Positions 44,560-54,348 are shown, counted from the stretch's first letter. The stretch is 64,000 nt of DNA from Woeseiaceae bacterium (GCA_021773095.1 JAJFKR010000001.1:1-64000), one strand, 5' to 3'. Notes: generated from the sequence alone by a model not told the origin. Program-made: numbers and translations.

Positions 44560-46101
44560 CTAATAGTCACGGTCCGCAAACTCTGCTTTTCGGCGCGCCA
44601 TAAAATCCTGCAGCGCATCATCGATGGACGAGTCCAGTGCAGGCGCCTCGTACTCATTGAGCATTTGTTTCCAGATTGTATTGGCGCGTTGGGGCGTGTC
44701 CAGCAGCCCCTCTTCCACCCATTGCTCAAAGCTGTTGCTGTCTGCATGCGTCGAGCGGTAAAACGCTGTTTCTACATTGGCCAGTGTATGCGCAGCACCC
44801 AGAAAATGAGCGCCCGGCCCCACTTCTCTCAGCGCATCCATTGCCTGACCGTTTTCGGACAAATCCACCCCGCCCAACAACACAGCGATCATATTCGCCT
44901 GGTCAACGTCCATGATGAATTTCTCGTAGCCCATGCACAGGCCGCCTTCCAGCCAGCCTGCCGCATGCAGCATGAAATTCACCCCTGCCAACGCCGCTGT
45001 CTGCAGGGTATTGGCCGATTCGTAGGCCGCTTGCGCGTCGGGAATCTTTGCTCCACACAGTCCACCACCACTTCGAAACGGCACACCAAGACGACGTGCA
45101 AGCGAGGCCGCCGCATACAACACCAGGCTGGGCTCTGGCGTACCGAACGTCGGCGCGCCCGTTTGCATGGAAATCGAGGCTGCAAAGGTGCCAAATACAA
45201 CGGGTGCGCCCGGCTTCACTAACTGGACATAGGTCATTCCGGCCAGCGCTTCGGCCAGGATTTGCGTCACCGTACCGACAGCGGTTACGGGTGACATCGC
45301 CCCGGCAAGAATAAAAGGCGAAATGACCGTTGCCTGATTGTGCCGGGCATAAACCGTTGCAGCACCCAGCATGGTAGCGTCGAATGTCAGCGGAGAATTC
45401 GCATTGATGAGGCTGGTAATGACAGTGTTTTCCTCTACAAAAGAGTCGCCAAACACAAGCTTCGCCATGTCCACCGTGTCTTGAGCCCGTTCCGGGGCGG
45501 TCACGGAACCCATGAAGGGCTTATCACTGTATTTGATATGACTGTAAACCATATCGAAGTGACGTTTATTCACGGGAAGATCGACCGGCTCACAAACCGT
45601 GCCACCCGAGTGATGCAGGCCCGGGCTCATATAGGCCAGCTTTACAAAATTTCGGAAGTCTTCGATGGTCGCATAACGCCGGCCCTGGTCCAGATCACGA
45701 ACAAACGGTGAACCGTAGGCGGGCGCCAATACGCTGCGTCTGCCGCCAATAACAACGTTTCGCTGCGGGTTTCTCGCACACTGAGTATATTCGGTGGGCG
45801 CCGAAGCCTGAATAACCGAGCGGCACATACCGCGCGGAAAACGTACTCGTTCGCCGTCGACGTCCGCGCCGGCCTTGCCGAGCAATTCCAGTGCCTCAGG
45901 AAAATCGGTGAATTCAATACCGATCTCTTCGAGCACCGTATCCGCATTCTTCTCAATCAGCTCGAGCGCCGCTTCATCGAGCATTTCGTAATACGGGATA
46001 ACGCGATCGATATAAGGAGCGCTGGCAATAGCGGGATGCTGCCGTGCAGCGCGCCGCGCGCTACGCCCACCTGATTTTCTTTGCCGCCGATTGCTGTCCA
46101 T
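44560..46101 (-). CDS. mtgB: MttB-family methyltransferase without pyrrolysine (possible glycine betaine methyltransferase)
   Basis: A 513-residue member of the trimethylamine methyltransferase superfamily: VLEEIGIEFTDFPEALELLG, FPRGMCRSVIQASAP, HHSGGTVCEPVDLP and FRSGGGLCGAKIPDAQAAYE. The frame has no in-frame amber codon, so it belongs to the non-pyrrolysine branch. Characterised members of that branch act on glycine betaine, proline betaine, carnitine or gamma-butyrobetaine. With dimethylglycine and sarcosine enzymes downstream, glycine betaine is the best guess, and the product would be dimethylglycine. The N-terminal 25 residues are Arg-rich. It is the first gene of the cluster; an XRE-type regulator gene is divergent 269 bp away. 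Confidence 0.85.
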   Translation of the reverse strand: MDSNRRQRKSGGRSARRAARQHPAIASAPYIDRVIPYYEMLDEAALELIEKNADTVLEEIGIEFTDFPEALELLGKAGADVDGERVRFPRGMCRSVIQASAPTEYTQCARNPQRNVVIGGRRSVLAPAYGSPFVRDLDQGRRYATIEDFRNFVKLAYMSPGLHHSGGTVCEPVDLPVNKRHFDMVYSHIKYSDKPFMGSVTAPERAQDTVDMAKLVFGDSFVEENTVITSLINANSPLTFDATMLGAATVYARHNQATVISPFILAGAMSPVTAVGTVTQILAEALAGMTYVQLVKPGAPVVFGTFAASISMQTGAPTFGTPEPSLVLYAAASLARRLGVPFRSGGGLCGAKIPDAQAAYESANTLQTAALAGVNFMLHAAGWLEGGLCMGYEKFIMDVDQANMIAVLLGGVDLSENGQAMDALREVGPGAHFLGAAHTLANVETAFYRSTHADSNSFEQWVEEGLLDTPQRANTIWKQMLNEYEAPALDSSIDDALQDFMARRKAEFADRDY

Positions 46102-46370
46102 CCGGATCTCCGAAACAACCCAAATAAGCGGTTGTAATTACGCAAGTTTGGGCTAGATTCAGCGTAGGCGCTTTTTTCGACGCGACATGCATTGGATGAA
46201 ATACGACATAGTCACACACCGCGCGCCCGGCGCAGCCAGCCTTCAGCTCTTGTCAGAGCAAAGCAAACCCGGGCGCCGGCCCGTAAAACGGCCTGACTGG
46301 CGAGTTTGCCATTTTGTGCCGTATTGCTGATGATTGGCGGTAAATTCATTGCATGTTTCAGGTTCAGGTT

Positions 46371-46772
46371 ATGAATAGTGAAATGGCTGGTCAGCAGGAG
46401 GCCCCGGAAGAGACGCTGGGTGGCCGAATTCAGCTGCTTCGTGCCGCGCACGGACTCTCGAGAGTCCAGTTGGCGCGCCGCGTCGGTGTCGTATCGGATA
46501 CGCTGCGAAACTGGGAGCTGGATCGCTCCGAACCACGAGCCAATAAGCTGCAAATACTCGCCGGCGCTCTGAAAGTGCCGCCGCTGTGGTTGCTCAGCGG
46601 CAGTCGGGCCGATGCAGAGGTTGATTTCGAAGTTCGCCTTAATGAAACGGCACAGCTCACAGAACGAGTCGAGCGATTATTGGAACTGCACCAGGAATCT
46701 GCGAAGTTGATTTTCGAGCTGGATGCCGAAATTCGCCGTCTGCAATCCGAGATTGATGACGGCGCGTCGTAA
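46371..46772 (+). CDS. XRE-family regulator with coiled-coil tail
   Basis: A 133-residue DNA-binding protein: the helix-turn-helix is LGGRIQLLRAAHGLSRVQLA with RRVGVVSDTLRNWELDRSEP, followed by a C-terminal helix (LTERVERLLELHQESAKLIF and ELDAEIRRLQSEI) likely to dimerise. I chose ATG 46371; 46353 and 46383 are also in frame. It is divergent from mttB, so it may control the betaine cluster together with, or apart from, the GbdR-like regulator at the other end. Small XRE proteins of this type are also found next to MttB homologues in other bacteria (from memory). Confidence 0.78.
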   Translation: MNSEMAGQQEAPEETLGGRIQLLRAAHGLSRVQLARRVGVVSDTLRNWELDRSEPRANKLQILAGALKVPPLWLLSGSRADAEVDFEVRLNETAQLTERVERLLELHQESAKLIFELDAEIRRLQSEIDDGAS

Positions 46773-46944
46773 TTGGCGCTATGATTGTCGCATACAGACA
46801 CGAAACCAGCAGGGTGAGACGCAATAATGGGTCGCACCAATTTCATGACAATAAATTCTTGGCCTGCCGCCTGCGTAATACTGTTAGGCACCGTACAGGC
46901 ATATTTGATTTGGCAGAGTCGGATTACCGACGGGGGAAATACGT

Positions 46945-49512
46945 ATGTTGCGCAAGAACAAGGTACACCAGGCAGTACTGCTGGCACTGACCGCCGGAGC
47001 CGCCAGCGGTGCGGCACAAGCCCAGGAACAAGGGGCTCGCTCGATAGAAGAAATCACCGTGACCGCCACCAAGCGCGAGGAGTCACTGCAGGACGTGCCG
47101 ATTGCGGTAACGGCCCTGACCGGCGACTCGATTGAAGAACTGGGTATCACCAACTTTGCCGATTATGTACTGCAGCTGCCGGGCGTCACCGCTGGCGGCA
47201 GTGGCCCCGGCCAGAACACGATTTACATTCGTGGCGTGGCATCGACAACCCCTAATTTGACCACGGCCGGCGTTGCCGGGCTGGCACCCAATGTCGCTTT
47301 TTACCTCGACGAACAACCGCTCGCGCAACCGGGCCGAAATCTCGATGTGTACGCGGCCGATATGCAGCGTGTTGAGGTCCTGTCGGGACCACAGGGCACA
47401 CTGTTTGGTGCGAGCTCACAAGCGGGCACTGTGCGCCTGATCACCAACAAGCCCGATTTCGGCGAGTTCTACGGCAAACTCAAGGTTGGCGCCGGTTCCA
47501 TTAAAGATGGCGATGTCAGCTCGAATATCGAAGTCATGCTCAATGTTCCGGTAAGCGAAACATTTGCGTTGCGCGGTGTTTTTTATGCTGACAACCAGGG
47601 TGGCTGGATCGACAACGTGGCCGGCACCCGGGATGCGAGCCAGAGTGCACGCTTCAGGTCAGCGGGCACCGTGCGTGCCAATGGGGTACCGGTCAACGCG
47701 GCCCGCGCAGGCTTTCAGGCCGCTGCTGACCTGAGCGCTGTCACCTTCCTGCAGGCCGACAACAGTGCTCTGGTCGAGGAAGATTTCAACGAGGCGACCT
47801 ACACCGGTGAGCGTATCAGCGCGCATTGGGACATTAACGACAACTGGAGCCTGCAGTTTAGCCAGCAGCACCAGGAACTCGAGACCGACGGCGTGTTTTT
47901 CTCAGACCCGAATGTCGGCGATCTCAAGGTTGAACGCTTCAGCCCGGACACCATGCAGGACGACTTCGACAACTTCAGCTGGACGCTGACAGGACTGATT
48001 GGCGACCTTGAGCTCGTCTACACGGGGGCGTTCACCGACCGCGAAACCGATCAGGTTATCGATTACACGGACTACCTGTTTGTCGGACAGTATCTGCCCT
48101 ATTACATTTGCGATTATACGGTCACCTATCCGGGCGCTGCGGCACCGGCCGGCACCTGTGAATCTCCAAACCTGTTCGTGGACAGCGGGACGCAAACCGA
48201 GGTTTCAACGCACGAATTTCGCGTTGCAACCGATCCATCGAGATCATTCCGCGTAACGGCCGGCGCCTTCTATCAAGACCTTGAGCTGAAAGAAATCAAT
48301 GACTTCACCTACCCCGGGTCCCAGAACGTGGTTGGCTGGGGTGGTCCGACGCCGGGCTTTGCACCCAACTATCCATTGACGAATATTGCAGTTACGGGCG
48401 AGATTGGTAATGCAGCAGCCGGCTACTTTAGCGATCCGGGGCCGTTTCCTGCTGGCGTCATTTTCCGCAACGATATCAAACGAACCGACGAGCAGGTCGG
48501 TGTATTCGGTGAGGCAACCTTTGACATCAACGATGCCTTCTCAGTGACCGTTGGCGCACGCTACTACGACATCGAGGTGGATTTTGAGGGCAGTGCAAAT
48601 TCGTCCTTCTTCAACTTCACCGGACCGGCCGGTGCTGATTTCCAGGCTTTCGGCACTAATATTTCGGCGCAATTTGCTCCGGATAACACGGTGGGCGCAC
48701 CGGATGTTGCCGCCACCGACGGTGTCATATTCAAGGTAACCACCAACTGGAGACCCAACGACGATCAGATGTACTACCTGACCTGGTCTGAAGGGTTTCG
48801 TCCGGGACTCCTGAACCGCCCGGGTGGCGCACAGAACGGTGCCGGTACCTTCACCGTGCCCTTCGCGCTGGACACCGATGACATCACCAATATCGAAATC
48901 GGTATCAAGTCCAGCTACCTGGATAACACGTTCAGATTTAACGGCGCGATATTCTTTGTTGACATTCAAGACCTGCAGACAACGATTTTTGATCCCAGCA
49001 TCACCAATCTGTTCTTCTCTGACAATGCGGCCGACGCCGAGGTACTGGGATTCGAAGGCGATTTCGTCTGGTTGCCTGACTTTTCGGACGGACTCACCGT
49101 GACCGGTGCGTTTTCCATTCTGGATACCGAAATCACCAGTGTCCTGACCCCGACCAACGATGTGATACGGGGTGACGAACTGGCCTTTGCGCCGGAATTC
49201 CAGGGTAACCTGCGTGCCCGGTACGAATGGGAGCTTGGTGGCAGGGGCTGGACGGCTCATGTCATGCCCGGCATCTCATGGTCGTCCGAGTCATTCAGTG
49301 ACATCATTACGATCAATCGTGACGAGATCGACAGCTGGTTCATGGCCAACATCTCTGCAGGTGTTAGCGCTGATACGTGGTCGGCCGAACTGTACGTCGA
49401 AAACCTGACGGATGAACGAGCGGAGGTTGCACGTAATTTTGTGTTCGACCGAAGGGCTGTGACCTACGTCCAACCGCTAACCGTCGGAGTACGATTAAGC
49501 TTCGATTTTTAA
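46945..49512 (+). CDS. TonB-dependent outer-membrane receptor
   Basis: An 855-residue receptor with a signal peptide (cut after AAQAQ), a TonB-box-like stretch EEITVTATKREESLQDVPIA, a plug domain (GVTAGGSGPGQNTIYIRGV, VEVLSGPQGTLFGASSQAGT) and a long beta-barrel ending in LSFDF. The sequence type is that of large receptors of marine bacteria with unknown ligands. Nothing links it firmly to the betaine cluster. A hairpin at 49544-49565 may end its transcript. Confidence 0.92.
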   Translation: MLRKNKVHQAVLLALTAGAASGAAQAQEQGARSIEEITVTATKREESLQDVPIAVTALTGDSIEELGITNFADYVLQLPGVTAGGSGPGQNTIYIRGVASTTPNLTTAGVAGLAPNVAFYLDEQPLAQPGRNLDVYAADMQRVEVLSGPQGTLFGASSQAGTVRLITNKPDFGEFYGKLKVGAGSIKDGDVSSNIEVMLNVPVSETFALRGVFYADNQGGWIDNVAGTRDASQSARFRSAGTVRANGVPVNAARAGFQAAADLSAVTFLQADNSALVEEDFNEATYTGERISAHWDINDNWSLQFSQQHQELETDGVFFSDPNVGDLKVERFSPDTMQDDFDNFSWTLTGLIGDLELVYTGAFTDRETDQVIDYTDYLFVGQYLPYYICDYTVTYPGAAAPAGTCESPNLFVDSGTQTEVSTHEFRVATDPSRSFRVTAGAFYQDLELKEINDFTYPGSQNVVGWGGPTPGFAPNYPLTNIAVTGEIGNAAAGYFSDPGPFPAGVIFRNDIKRTDEQVGVFGEATFDINDAFSVTVGARYYDIEVDFEGSANSSFFNFTGPAGADFQAFGTNISAQFAPDNTVGAPDVAATDGVIFKVTTNWRPNDDQMYYLTWSEGFRPGLLNRPGGAQNGAGTFTVPFALDTDDITNIEIGIKSSYLDNTFRFNGAIFFVDIQDLQTTIFDPSITNLFFSDNAADAEVLGFEGDFVWLPDFSDGLTVTGAFSILDTEITSVLTPTNDVIRGDELAFAPEFQGNLRARYEWELGGRGWTAHVMPGISWSSESFSDIITINRDEIDSWFMANISAGVSADTWSAELYVENLTDERAEVARNFVFDRRAVTYVQPLTVGVRLSFDF

Positions 49513-49543
49513 CGAATTGCCAATGCTTGTATTCATAAGGCGA

Positions 49544-49565
49544 GGCGCCCCTTTTGAGGGGCGCC
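49544..49565 (+). terminator. Stem-loop after the TonB receptor gene
   Basis: GGCGCCCC-ttttga-GGGGCGCC is a perfect 8-bp stem with a 6-base loop, 31 bp after the receptor stop. The downstream T-run is weak (GTTCGATTTAG), so termination strength is uncertain. Confidence 0.6.
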
Positions 49566-49577
49566 GTTCGATTTAGT

Positions 49578-51563
49578 ATGCAGGAAGGTCAAACCACTCC
49601 CGACCTGGCTTCGATTCAGGACAAGGTAGTAGCCAGGCGGTTCGATGATGCTTTGACCGAGCTCTCTCACTTGCTGGCAACCGATCCGAAGAACCCGGAA
49701 GCGCTCTACATGAGCGCCGTCTGCCGACGATACAAGTCTGATTTTACGACGGCCCTCGAGATTCTTACGCAGCTCAAGGAATTGGTTCCCGAACACGGGC
49801 GCGCTCACCAGGAGGAAGGTCACACCTACCGTGACATGGGCCAGACCGATGCGGCGCTGCTCGCCTACTCGAGAGCCTGTCGCTTCAACCCTGCCCTCGA
49901 AGCCAGCTGGCGCGGCCAATACAATATCCTGAAGGAAAGGGACGCCGAAGGGCCACTGCTGCAAGTTAGCGTCCAACTGGAACGACTGAAGACGCTGCCG
50001 CCCGCTCTGGTCGGCGTCACCGATCTCATTGCCCAGGGACGACTACTGAAGGCGGAGGATCTTTGCCGGCAGTTCTTACGAAAAGTCCCGCATCATGTGG
50101 AGGGCATGCGGCTGCTGGCCGACATCGGCATACGCCTGGGCGTCCTCGACGATGCCGAATTCCTGCTCGAAAGTGCCTCGAAATTCGATCCGGACAACGT
50201 GCAGGTTCGTATCGACTACATCCAGGCGCTGCGCAAGCGGCAAAAATTTCAGCAGGCACTGGAGCAAGCCAAACGTCTCTTGAGTAGTGCCCCGGAAAAT
50301 CCACAGTTTCAATCCCTGTTCGCCGTCGAGAGCATGCAAACCGGTGATTACGATACCGCACTGGAAGCCTTTGACAAGGTATTGCAACGCCTGCCCGGTG
50401 ACTCAATTACGCTGACTTCCAAGGGCCATGTCTACAAAACATGTGGGCAATACGAATCTGCGGTCAGCGCCTATCAGGATGCCATTGGCAACCAGCCGCA
50501 GTATGGCGAGGCATATTACTCGCTGGCAAATCTCAAGGTTTATGAATTCAGCGACGATGAGATCGACAATATGCTTGCCCTCGCGGAAAACGCCAATCTG
50601 TCGCATCTCAACCGGGTGTATCTGAACTTTGCGCTGGGCAAAGCATACGAAGACCGGGCCGATTATGAAACGTCATTCGCTCACTACGAACGGGGCAACG
50701 CTCTGAAGAAATCCCAGGGCCGTTACAATGACGAGCAAATGAATGCGGACCTGAAGGCACAAAGCGATATCTGCACGGCGGAAATGCTCAACCGAAAATC
50801 GGGTGCGGGTCACAGCGCTCCCGACCCGATTTTTGTTGTCGGCCTGCCGCGGGCCGGCTCGACCCTGCTGGAGCAAATCCTGTCGTCCCATTCCGAGATC
50901 GACGGGACGCTGGAATTACCGCACGTCCCCGCTTTGTCACAGCGCCTGCGCCGGCGAGGCCGCCAAACAAATACAAGCAAGTATCCCGATATTCTGGATG
51001 ATATTGATGACAAGGAATTCGAGGCGTTTGGCCGGCAGTACATTGATGACACCCGTATTCATCGGCAGAGCGCGGCGTTTTTCGTTGACAAGATGCCGAA
51101 CAATTTTCGCCACATCGGGCTCATTCACCTGATACTGCCCAATGCAAAAATCATCGATGCGCGCAGACACCCGCTGGCCTGCTGCTTTAGTGGCTACAAG
51201 CAACTGTTCGCAGAAGGCCAGGAATTTACCTACGACCTGCACGACCTCGGTCGGTATTATCGGGACTATGTCGAACTCATGGATCACTGGGACCGGGCCC
51301 TGCCTGGAAAGATCCTGCGAGTACAATATGAAGACGTTGTCTCGGACCTGGGCGCACAAGTCGAGCGTATTCTCAAATATTGTGGCCTGCCGCTTGAGGA
51401 CGCCTGTATTAATTATCACAAGACCGAACGATCGGTTCGTACGCCCAGTTCCGAACAGGTTCGACAGCCGATTTATACGAGTGGACTGGAGCAATGGAAA
51501 AATTACGAACCGTGGCTTGACCGTCTCAAAAATGCACTGGGACCCGTGGCACCCTCCAATTAA
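49578..51563 (+). CDS. TPR-repeat sulfotransferase
   Basis: A 661-residue protein: residues 1 to about 400 are tetratricopeptide repeats (for example ALDILTQLKELVPEHGRAHQ-like units and LPGDSITLTSKGHVYKTCGQ). The C-terminal 270 residues are a PAPS-dependent sulfotransferase with the 5'-phosphosulfate loop VVGLPRAGSTLLEQILSSH and the 3'-phosphate site IDARRHPLACCFSGYKQLF. The acceptor is unknown; TPR-sulfotransferases are common in marine proteobacteria. I started at ATG 49578 because an earlier ATG (49554) lies inside the hairpin. The next gene starts 9 bp later. APS kinase and sulfurylase genes at the window end could supply PAPS. Confidence 0.85.
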   Translation: MQEGQTTPDLASIQDKVVARRFDDALTELSHLLATDPKNPEALYMSAVCRRYKSDFTTALEILTQLKELVPEHGRAHQEEGHTYRDMGQTDAALLAYSRACRFNPALEASWRGQYNILKERDAEGPLLQVSVQLERLKTLPPALVGVTDLIAQGRLLKAEDLCRQFLRKVPHHVEGMRLLADIGIRLGVLDDAEFLLESASKFDPDNVQVRIDYIQALRKRQKFQQALEQAKRLLSSAPENPQFQSLFAVESMQTGDYDTALEAFDKVLQRLPGDSITLTSKGHVYKTCGQYESAVSAYQDAIGNQPQYGEAYYSLANLKVYEFSDDEIDNMLALAENANLSHLNRVYLNFALGKAYEDRADYETSFAHYERGNALKKSQGRYNDEQMNADLKAQSDICTAEMLNRKSGAGHSAPDPIFVVGLPRAGSTLLEQILSSHSEIDGTLELPHVPALSQRLRRRGRQTNTSKYPDILDDIDDKEFEAFGRQYIDDTRIHRQSAAFFVDKMPNNFRHIGLIHLILPNAKIIDARRHPLACCFSGYKQLFAEGQEFTYDLHDLGRYYRDYVELMDHWDRALPGKILRVQYEDVVSDLGAQVERILKYCGLPLEDACINYHKTERSVRTPSSEQVRQPIYTSGLEQWKNYEPWLDRLKNALGPVAPSN

Positions 51564-51572
51564 GGATTGAAA

Positions 51573-53129
51573 TTGACCGAACACAACACAGCAGACAATG
51601 GCGATTCCGACATCGGCCACACAATCGGTGAACACAATGTGCGCGGTTTTGGGCTCGACATCCACAACCCGGTATTTGTTGTTTCAGCATTGCTGGCCGT
51701 CGCCCTCGTTGTCGGCACGCTGCTGTTTAGAGAAACGGCGACGACTGCATTCAGCGACCTGCGCGTCTGGGCGACGACCACATTTGACTGGTTTTTCATC
51801 ATTGCCTCGAATCTATTTGTAATTTTTTGTTTTGCAGTCGCTTTTTCCAGACTCGGCCACGTACGTCTTGGCGGCAACGAGGCACTCCCCAAATACACCT
51901 ACCCAGCCTGGCTGGCCATGTTGTTCGCCGCCGGCGTTGGTATCGGTCTGATGTTTTTCGGTGTACTCGAGCCGGTGACTCATTCGTTAAATCCGCCGCT
52001 GGGTATTGATCCATCTGATACCGCGACAGCTACTGCCGCTGGCATGGCAGCGGCAATTAACCACTGGGGCCTGCATGCCTGGGCTATTTACGCAGTGGTC
52101 GGCCTGTCACTTGCCTTTTTCAGCTTTAATCATGGCATGCCCTTAACGCTACGCTCTGCGTTTTACCCGCTTTTTGGTAAGGCCGTATGGGGCCCCCTGG
52201 GCCATGTGGTTGACACGGTTGCAGTCCTTGCCACTCTTTTTGGTCTCGCGACGTCATTGGGCTACGGCGCAGAACAGGTCGCGGCCGGTCTGCATTATCT
52301 TTTCGGTCTTCCTGCGAGCACAACGACCAAAATTCTATTGATCCTGTTCATCATCAGCATCGCTTTGGGTTCCGTCGTAGCTGGCCTGGACAAAGGCGTC
52401 AAACGCCTGAGTGAGCTGAATCTCAGCATGGCGGCGGCGTTACTGTTATTCGTGCTAATCGCTGGCCCGACCGTTGTCATCCTGCGAACGATTCTCGAAT
52501 CAGCTGTCAACTACGTCTATTACCTGCCACAGCTCAGCAACTGGGTCGGGCGCAGCGACCTCGCGTTCCTGCATGGCTGGACGACGTTCTATTGGGCGTG
52601 GTGGATCGCATGGTCGCCTTTTGTCGGCATGTTTATTGCCCGCGTCAGCTACGGTCGCACCGTGCGTGAGTTCATGATCTGGGTTCTCATCGTTCCAACA
52701 ATAATCAGTATTGTCTGGATGTCCACATTCGGAGGAACGGCGCTCGAGCAATTGCTCACCGACGGCTACCGGGGCGTCGCCGACTCCGTTCCCGAACTTG
52801 CGTTGTTCAAGATGCTGGAAGGACTGCCGTTTACCAATGTCGTATCGGCACTGAGCATTTTACTGATAGCGCTTTTCTTCGTAACCTCGGCGGACTCCGG
52901 CTCGCTCGTAATCGACACAATTACTGCGGGTGGAAAAATGGATGCGCCTGTACGACAACGTGTGTTCTGGTGTTTGCTGACGGGTCTTTTGGCCGTGGCG
53001 CTGTTGCTTGGTGGCGGCATGAGTTCGTTGCAGGCCATGACTATTTCGATCGGACTGCCGTTCTGTGTTGTACTTCTCATGATGTGCGTTGGACTTATCA
53101 AGGGCTTGTACGATGAAAACCGGCAATGA
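51573..53129 (+). CDS. BCCT family transporter (betaine/choline/carnitine type)
   Basis: A 518-residue inner-membrane transporter with twelve helices. The BCCT signature is MLFAAGVGIGLMFFGVLEPV, then NHWGLHAWAIYAVVGLSLAF and the tryptophan-rich FYWAWWIAWSPFVGMFIARV. There is no ATG near the N-terminus; a TTG at 51573 has TTAAGGA 6 bases upstream, and TTG 51567 is an alternative. A substrate with a quaternary ammonium group is likely, and glycine betaine or a relative would feed the cluster at 31.7-46.1 kb. That link is inference. Confidence 0.88.
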   Translation: MTEHNTADNGDSDIGHTIGEHNVRGFGLDIHNPVFVVSALLAVALVVGTLLFRETATTAFSDLRVWATTTFDWFFIIASNLFVIFCFAVAFSRLGHVRLGGNEALPKYTYPAWLAMLFAAGVGIGLMFFGVLEPVTHSLNPPLGIDPSDTATATAAGMAAAINHWGLHAWAIYAVVGLSLAFFSFNHGMPLTLRSAFYPLFGKAVWGPLGHVVDTVAVLATLFGLATSLGYGAEQVAAGLHYLFGLPASTTTKILLILFIISIALGSVVAGLDKGVKRLSELNLSMAAALLLFVLIAGPTVVILRTILESAVNYVYYLPQLSNWVGRSDLAFLHGWTTFYWAWWIAWSPFVGMFIARVSYGRTVREFMIWVLIVPTIISIVWMSTFGGTALEQLLTDGYRGVADSVPELALFKMLEGLPFTNVVSALSILLIALFFVTSADSGSLVIDTITAGGKMDAPVRQRVFWCLLTGLLAVALLLGGGMSSLQAMTISIGLPFCVVLLMMCVGLIKGLYDENRQ

Positions 53130-53590
53130 GTAACGGCCAGGTTGATCTCAAGCCGGCCGAATTGCTAAAGGCGATTTACGAAAACCTGAACAAATGTTTC
53201 TTTACGGCCGCGAAGTATGACGCCAAGCAACGCTATCGACTACTCGTGACCGGCAAGCCGTTCGCATTCATGACTCTGGCTACCCGTGACCAGGGCGAGA
53301 TCGCTTTCGAACTGGCGCTGGACCAGACTCAGCATGATGGCAGCCTGACCTTTACCCAGTTTCGTAATGCCCTGGCGGCCCACTTGAACCGGATCGCAGC
53401 GAAGCTGGCAGGCAAACAGGATCTGAATATTTTCACCAGCAACGATACCGGGGACTGGATTTTTAACATTCCGGGAATTGTCGAGTACGCTGACAAAGTG
53501 AATATTCTGGTAACTTGCGTCGAACAACGGGCTGCAGGTCAGGCAACGATTCGACTGTTATATCTGGACCCGAAAGAGGTCTCAAATTAA
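53126..53590 (+). CDS. Hypothetical protein coupled to BCCT transporter
   Basis: A soluble 154-residue protein that I do not recognise. It has no signal peptide or membrane segment. A helical N-terminus (LKPAELLKAIYENLNKCFFT) is followed by mixed strands (QRYRLLVTGKPFAFMTLATR, GDWIFNIPGIVEYADK, QATIRLLYLDP). The ATG overlaps the transporter stop (ATGA), so it is very likely co-translated and may modulate the transporter or handle its substrate. Confidence 0.65.
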   Translation: MSNGQVDLKPAELLKAIYENLNKCFFTAAKYDAKQRYRLLVTGKPFAFMTLATRDQGEIAFELALDQTQHDGSLTFTQFRNALAAHLNRIAAKLAGKQDLNIFTSNDTGDWIFNIPGIVEYADKVNILVTCVEQRAAGQATIRLLYLDPKEVSN

Positions 53591-53610
53591 GTTAAGCTGC
53601 CTGCGGCATC

Positions 53611-54348
53611 ATGAAAAATTCTATGATTATGCTCGGCAAGGATACTCTCGATAGTTTTCGGGATCTGCTGCCGATAATTCTTGTCATTAGCGTCTTTCAG
53701 ATCCTTGTATTCCGGCAGCCGGCGAGCAACCTGCTGTCAATGGTCCCGGGCGGTCTGTTGGTCGTTGTCGGGCTTGGCTTTTTTATTTTCGGTCTGCGGC
53801 TCGCACTATTTCCGGTTGGGGAAGATCTGGCGCACTCACTGGCGCGCAAGGGAAGTCTTGTATGGCTGCTGGTGTTCGCATTCCTGCTGGGCTTCGGCAC
53901 GACGATTGCTGAACCGGCACTGATCGCTGTTGCCAATGAGGCTGCCCGCGTCGCATCAGGTGCTGAAGTGATCGCAGCAACGGCCGCAGCGCAGGTGGAC
54001 TATTCTTCCGGGCTGCGAATGACAGTGGCCTTTGCCGTGGGCACGGCCCTGGTCCTCGGTGTCCTGAGAATTCTGATGAACTGGTCTTTACCGTTGCTGA
54101 TCATCGGCGGATACCTCCTGATTATCGCCATCACGGCGATTTCACCCGGGGAGATTGTCAGTATCGCGTACGATTCGGGTGGCGTGACCACATCAACGGT
54201 AACCGTTCCACTGGTCACAGCGCTGGGTATCGGTCTGGCAAGTTCCGTCAAAGGCAGAAACCCGATGACCGATGGCTTCGGTCTAATCGCCCTGGCATCG
54301 CTAACGCCGATTCTGTTTGTATTGATTTTTGGACTGCTCACACAATGA
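53611..54348 (+). CDS. DUF1538 membrane protein
   Basis: A 245-residue protein with six to seven hydrophobic helices and DUF1538 landmarks: [40 protein letters not shown] and the highly conserved [23 protein letters not shown]1538 proteins usually occur as tandem pairs or fusions and are thought to be transporters. The second member follows directly but is truncated. It starts 20 bp after the previous gene. Confidence 0.85.
   Translation: MKNSMIMLGKDTLDSFRDLLPIILVISVFQILVFRQPASNLLSMVPGGLLVVVGLGFFIFGLRLALFPVGEDLAHSLARKGSLVWLLVFAFLLGFGTTIAEPALIAVANEAARVASGAEVIAATAAAQVDYSSGLRMTVAFAVGTALVLGVLRILMNWSLPLLIIGGYLLIIAITAISPGEIVSIAYDSGGVTTSTVTVPLVTALGIGLASSVKGRNPMTDGFGLIALASLTPILFVLIFGLLTQ

Noticed and set aside
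44560..46101. Pyrrolysine-containing trimethylamine methyltransferase
   Set aside because: The 513-codon frame has no internal TAG and no pyl genes are seen, so the non-pyrrolysine branch is the only reading that fits.
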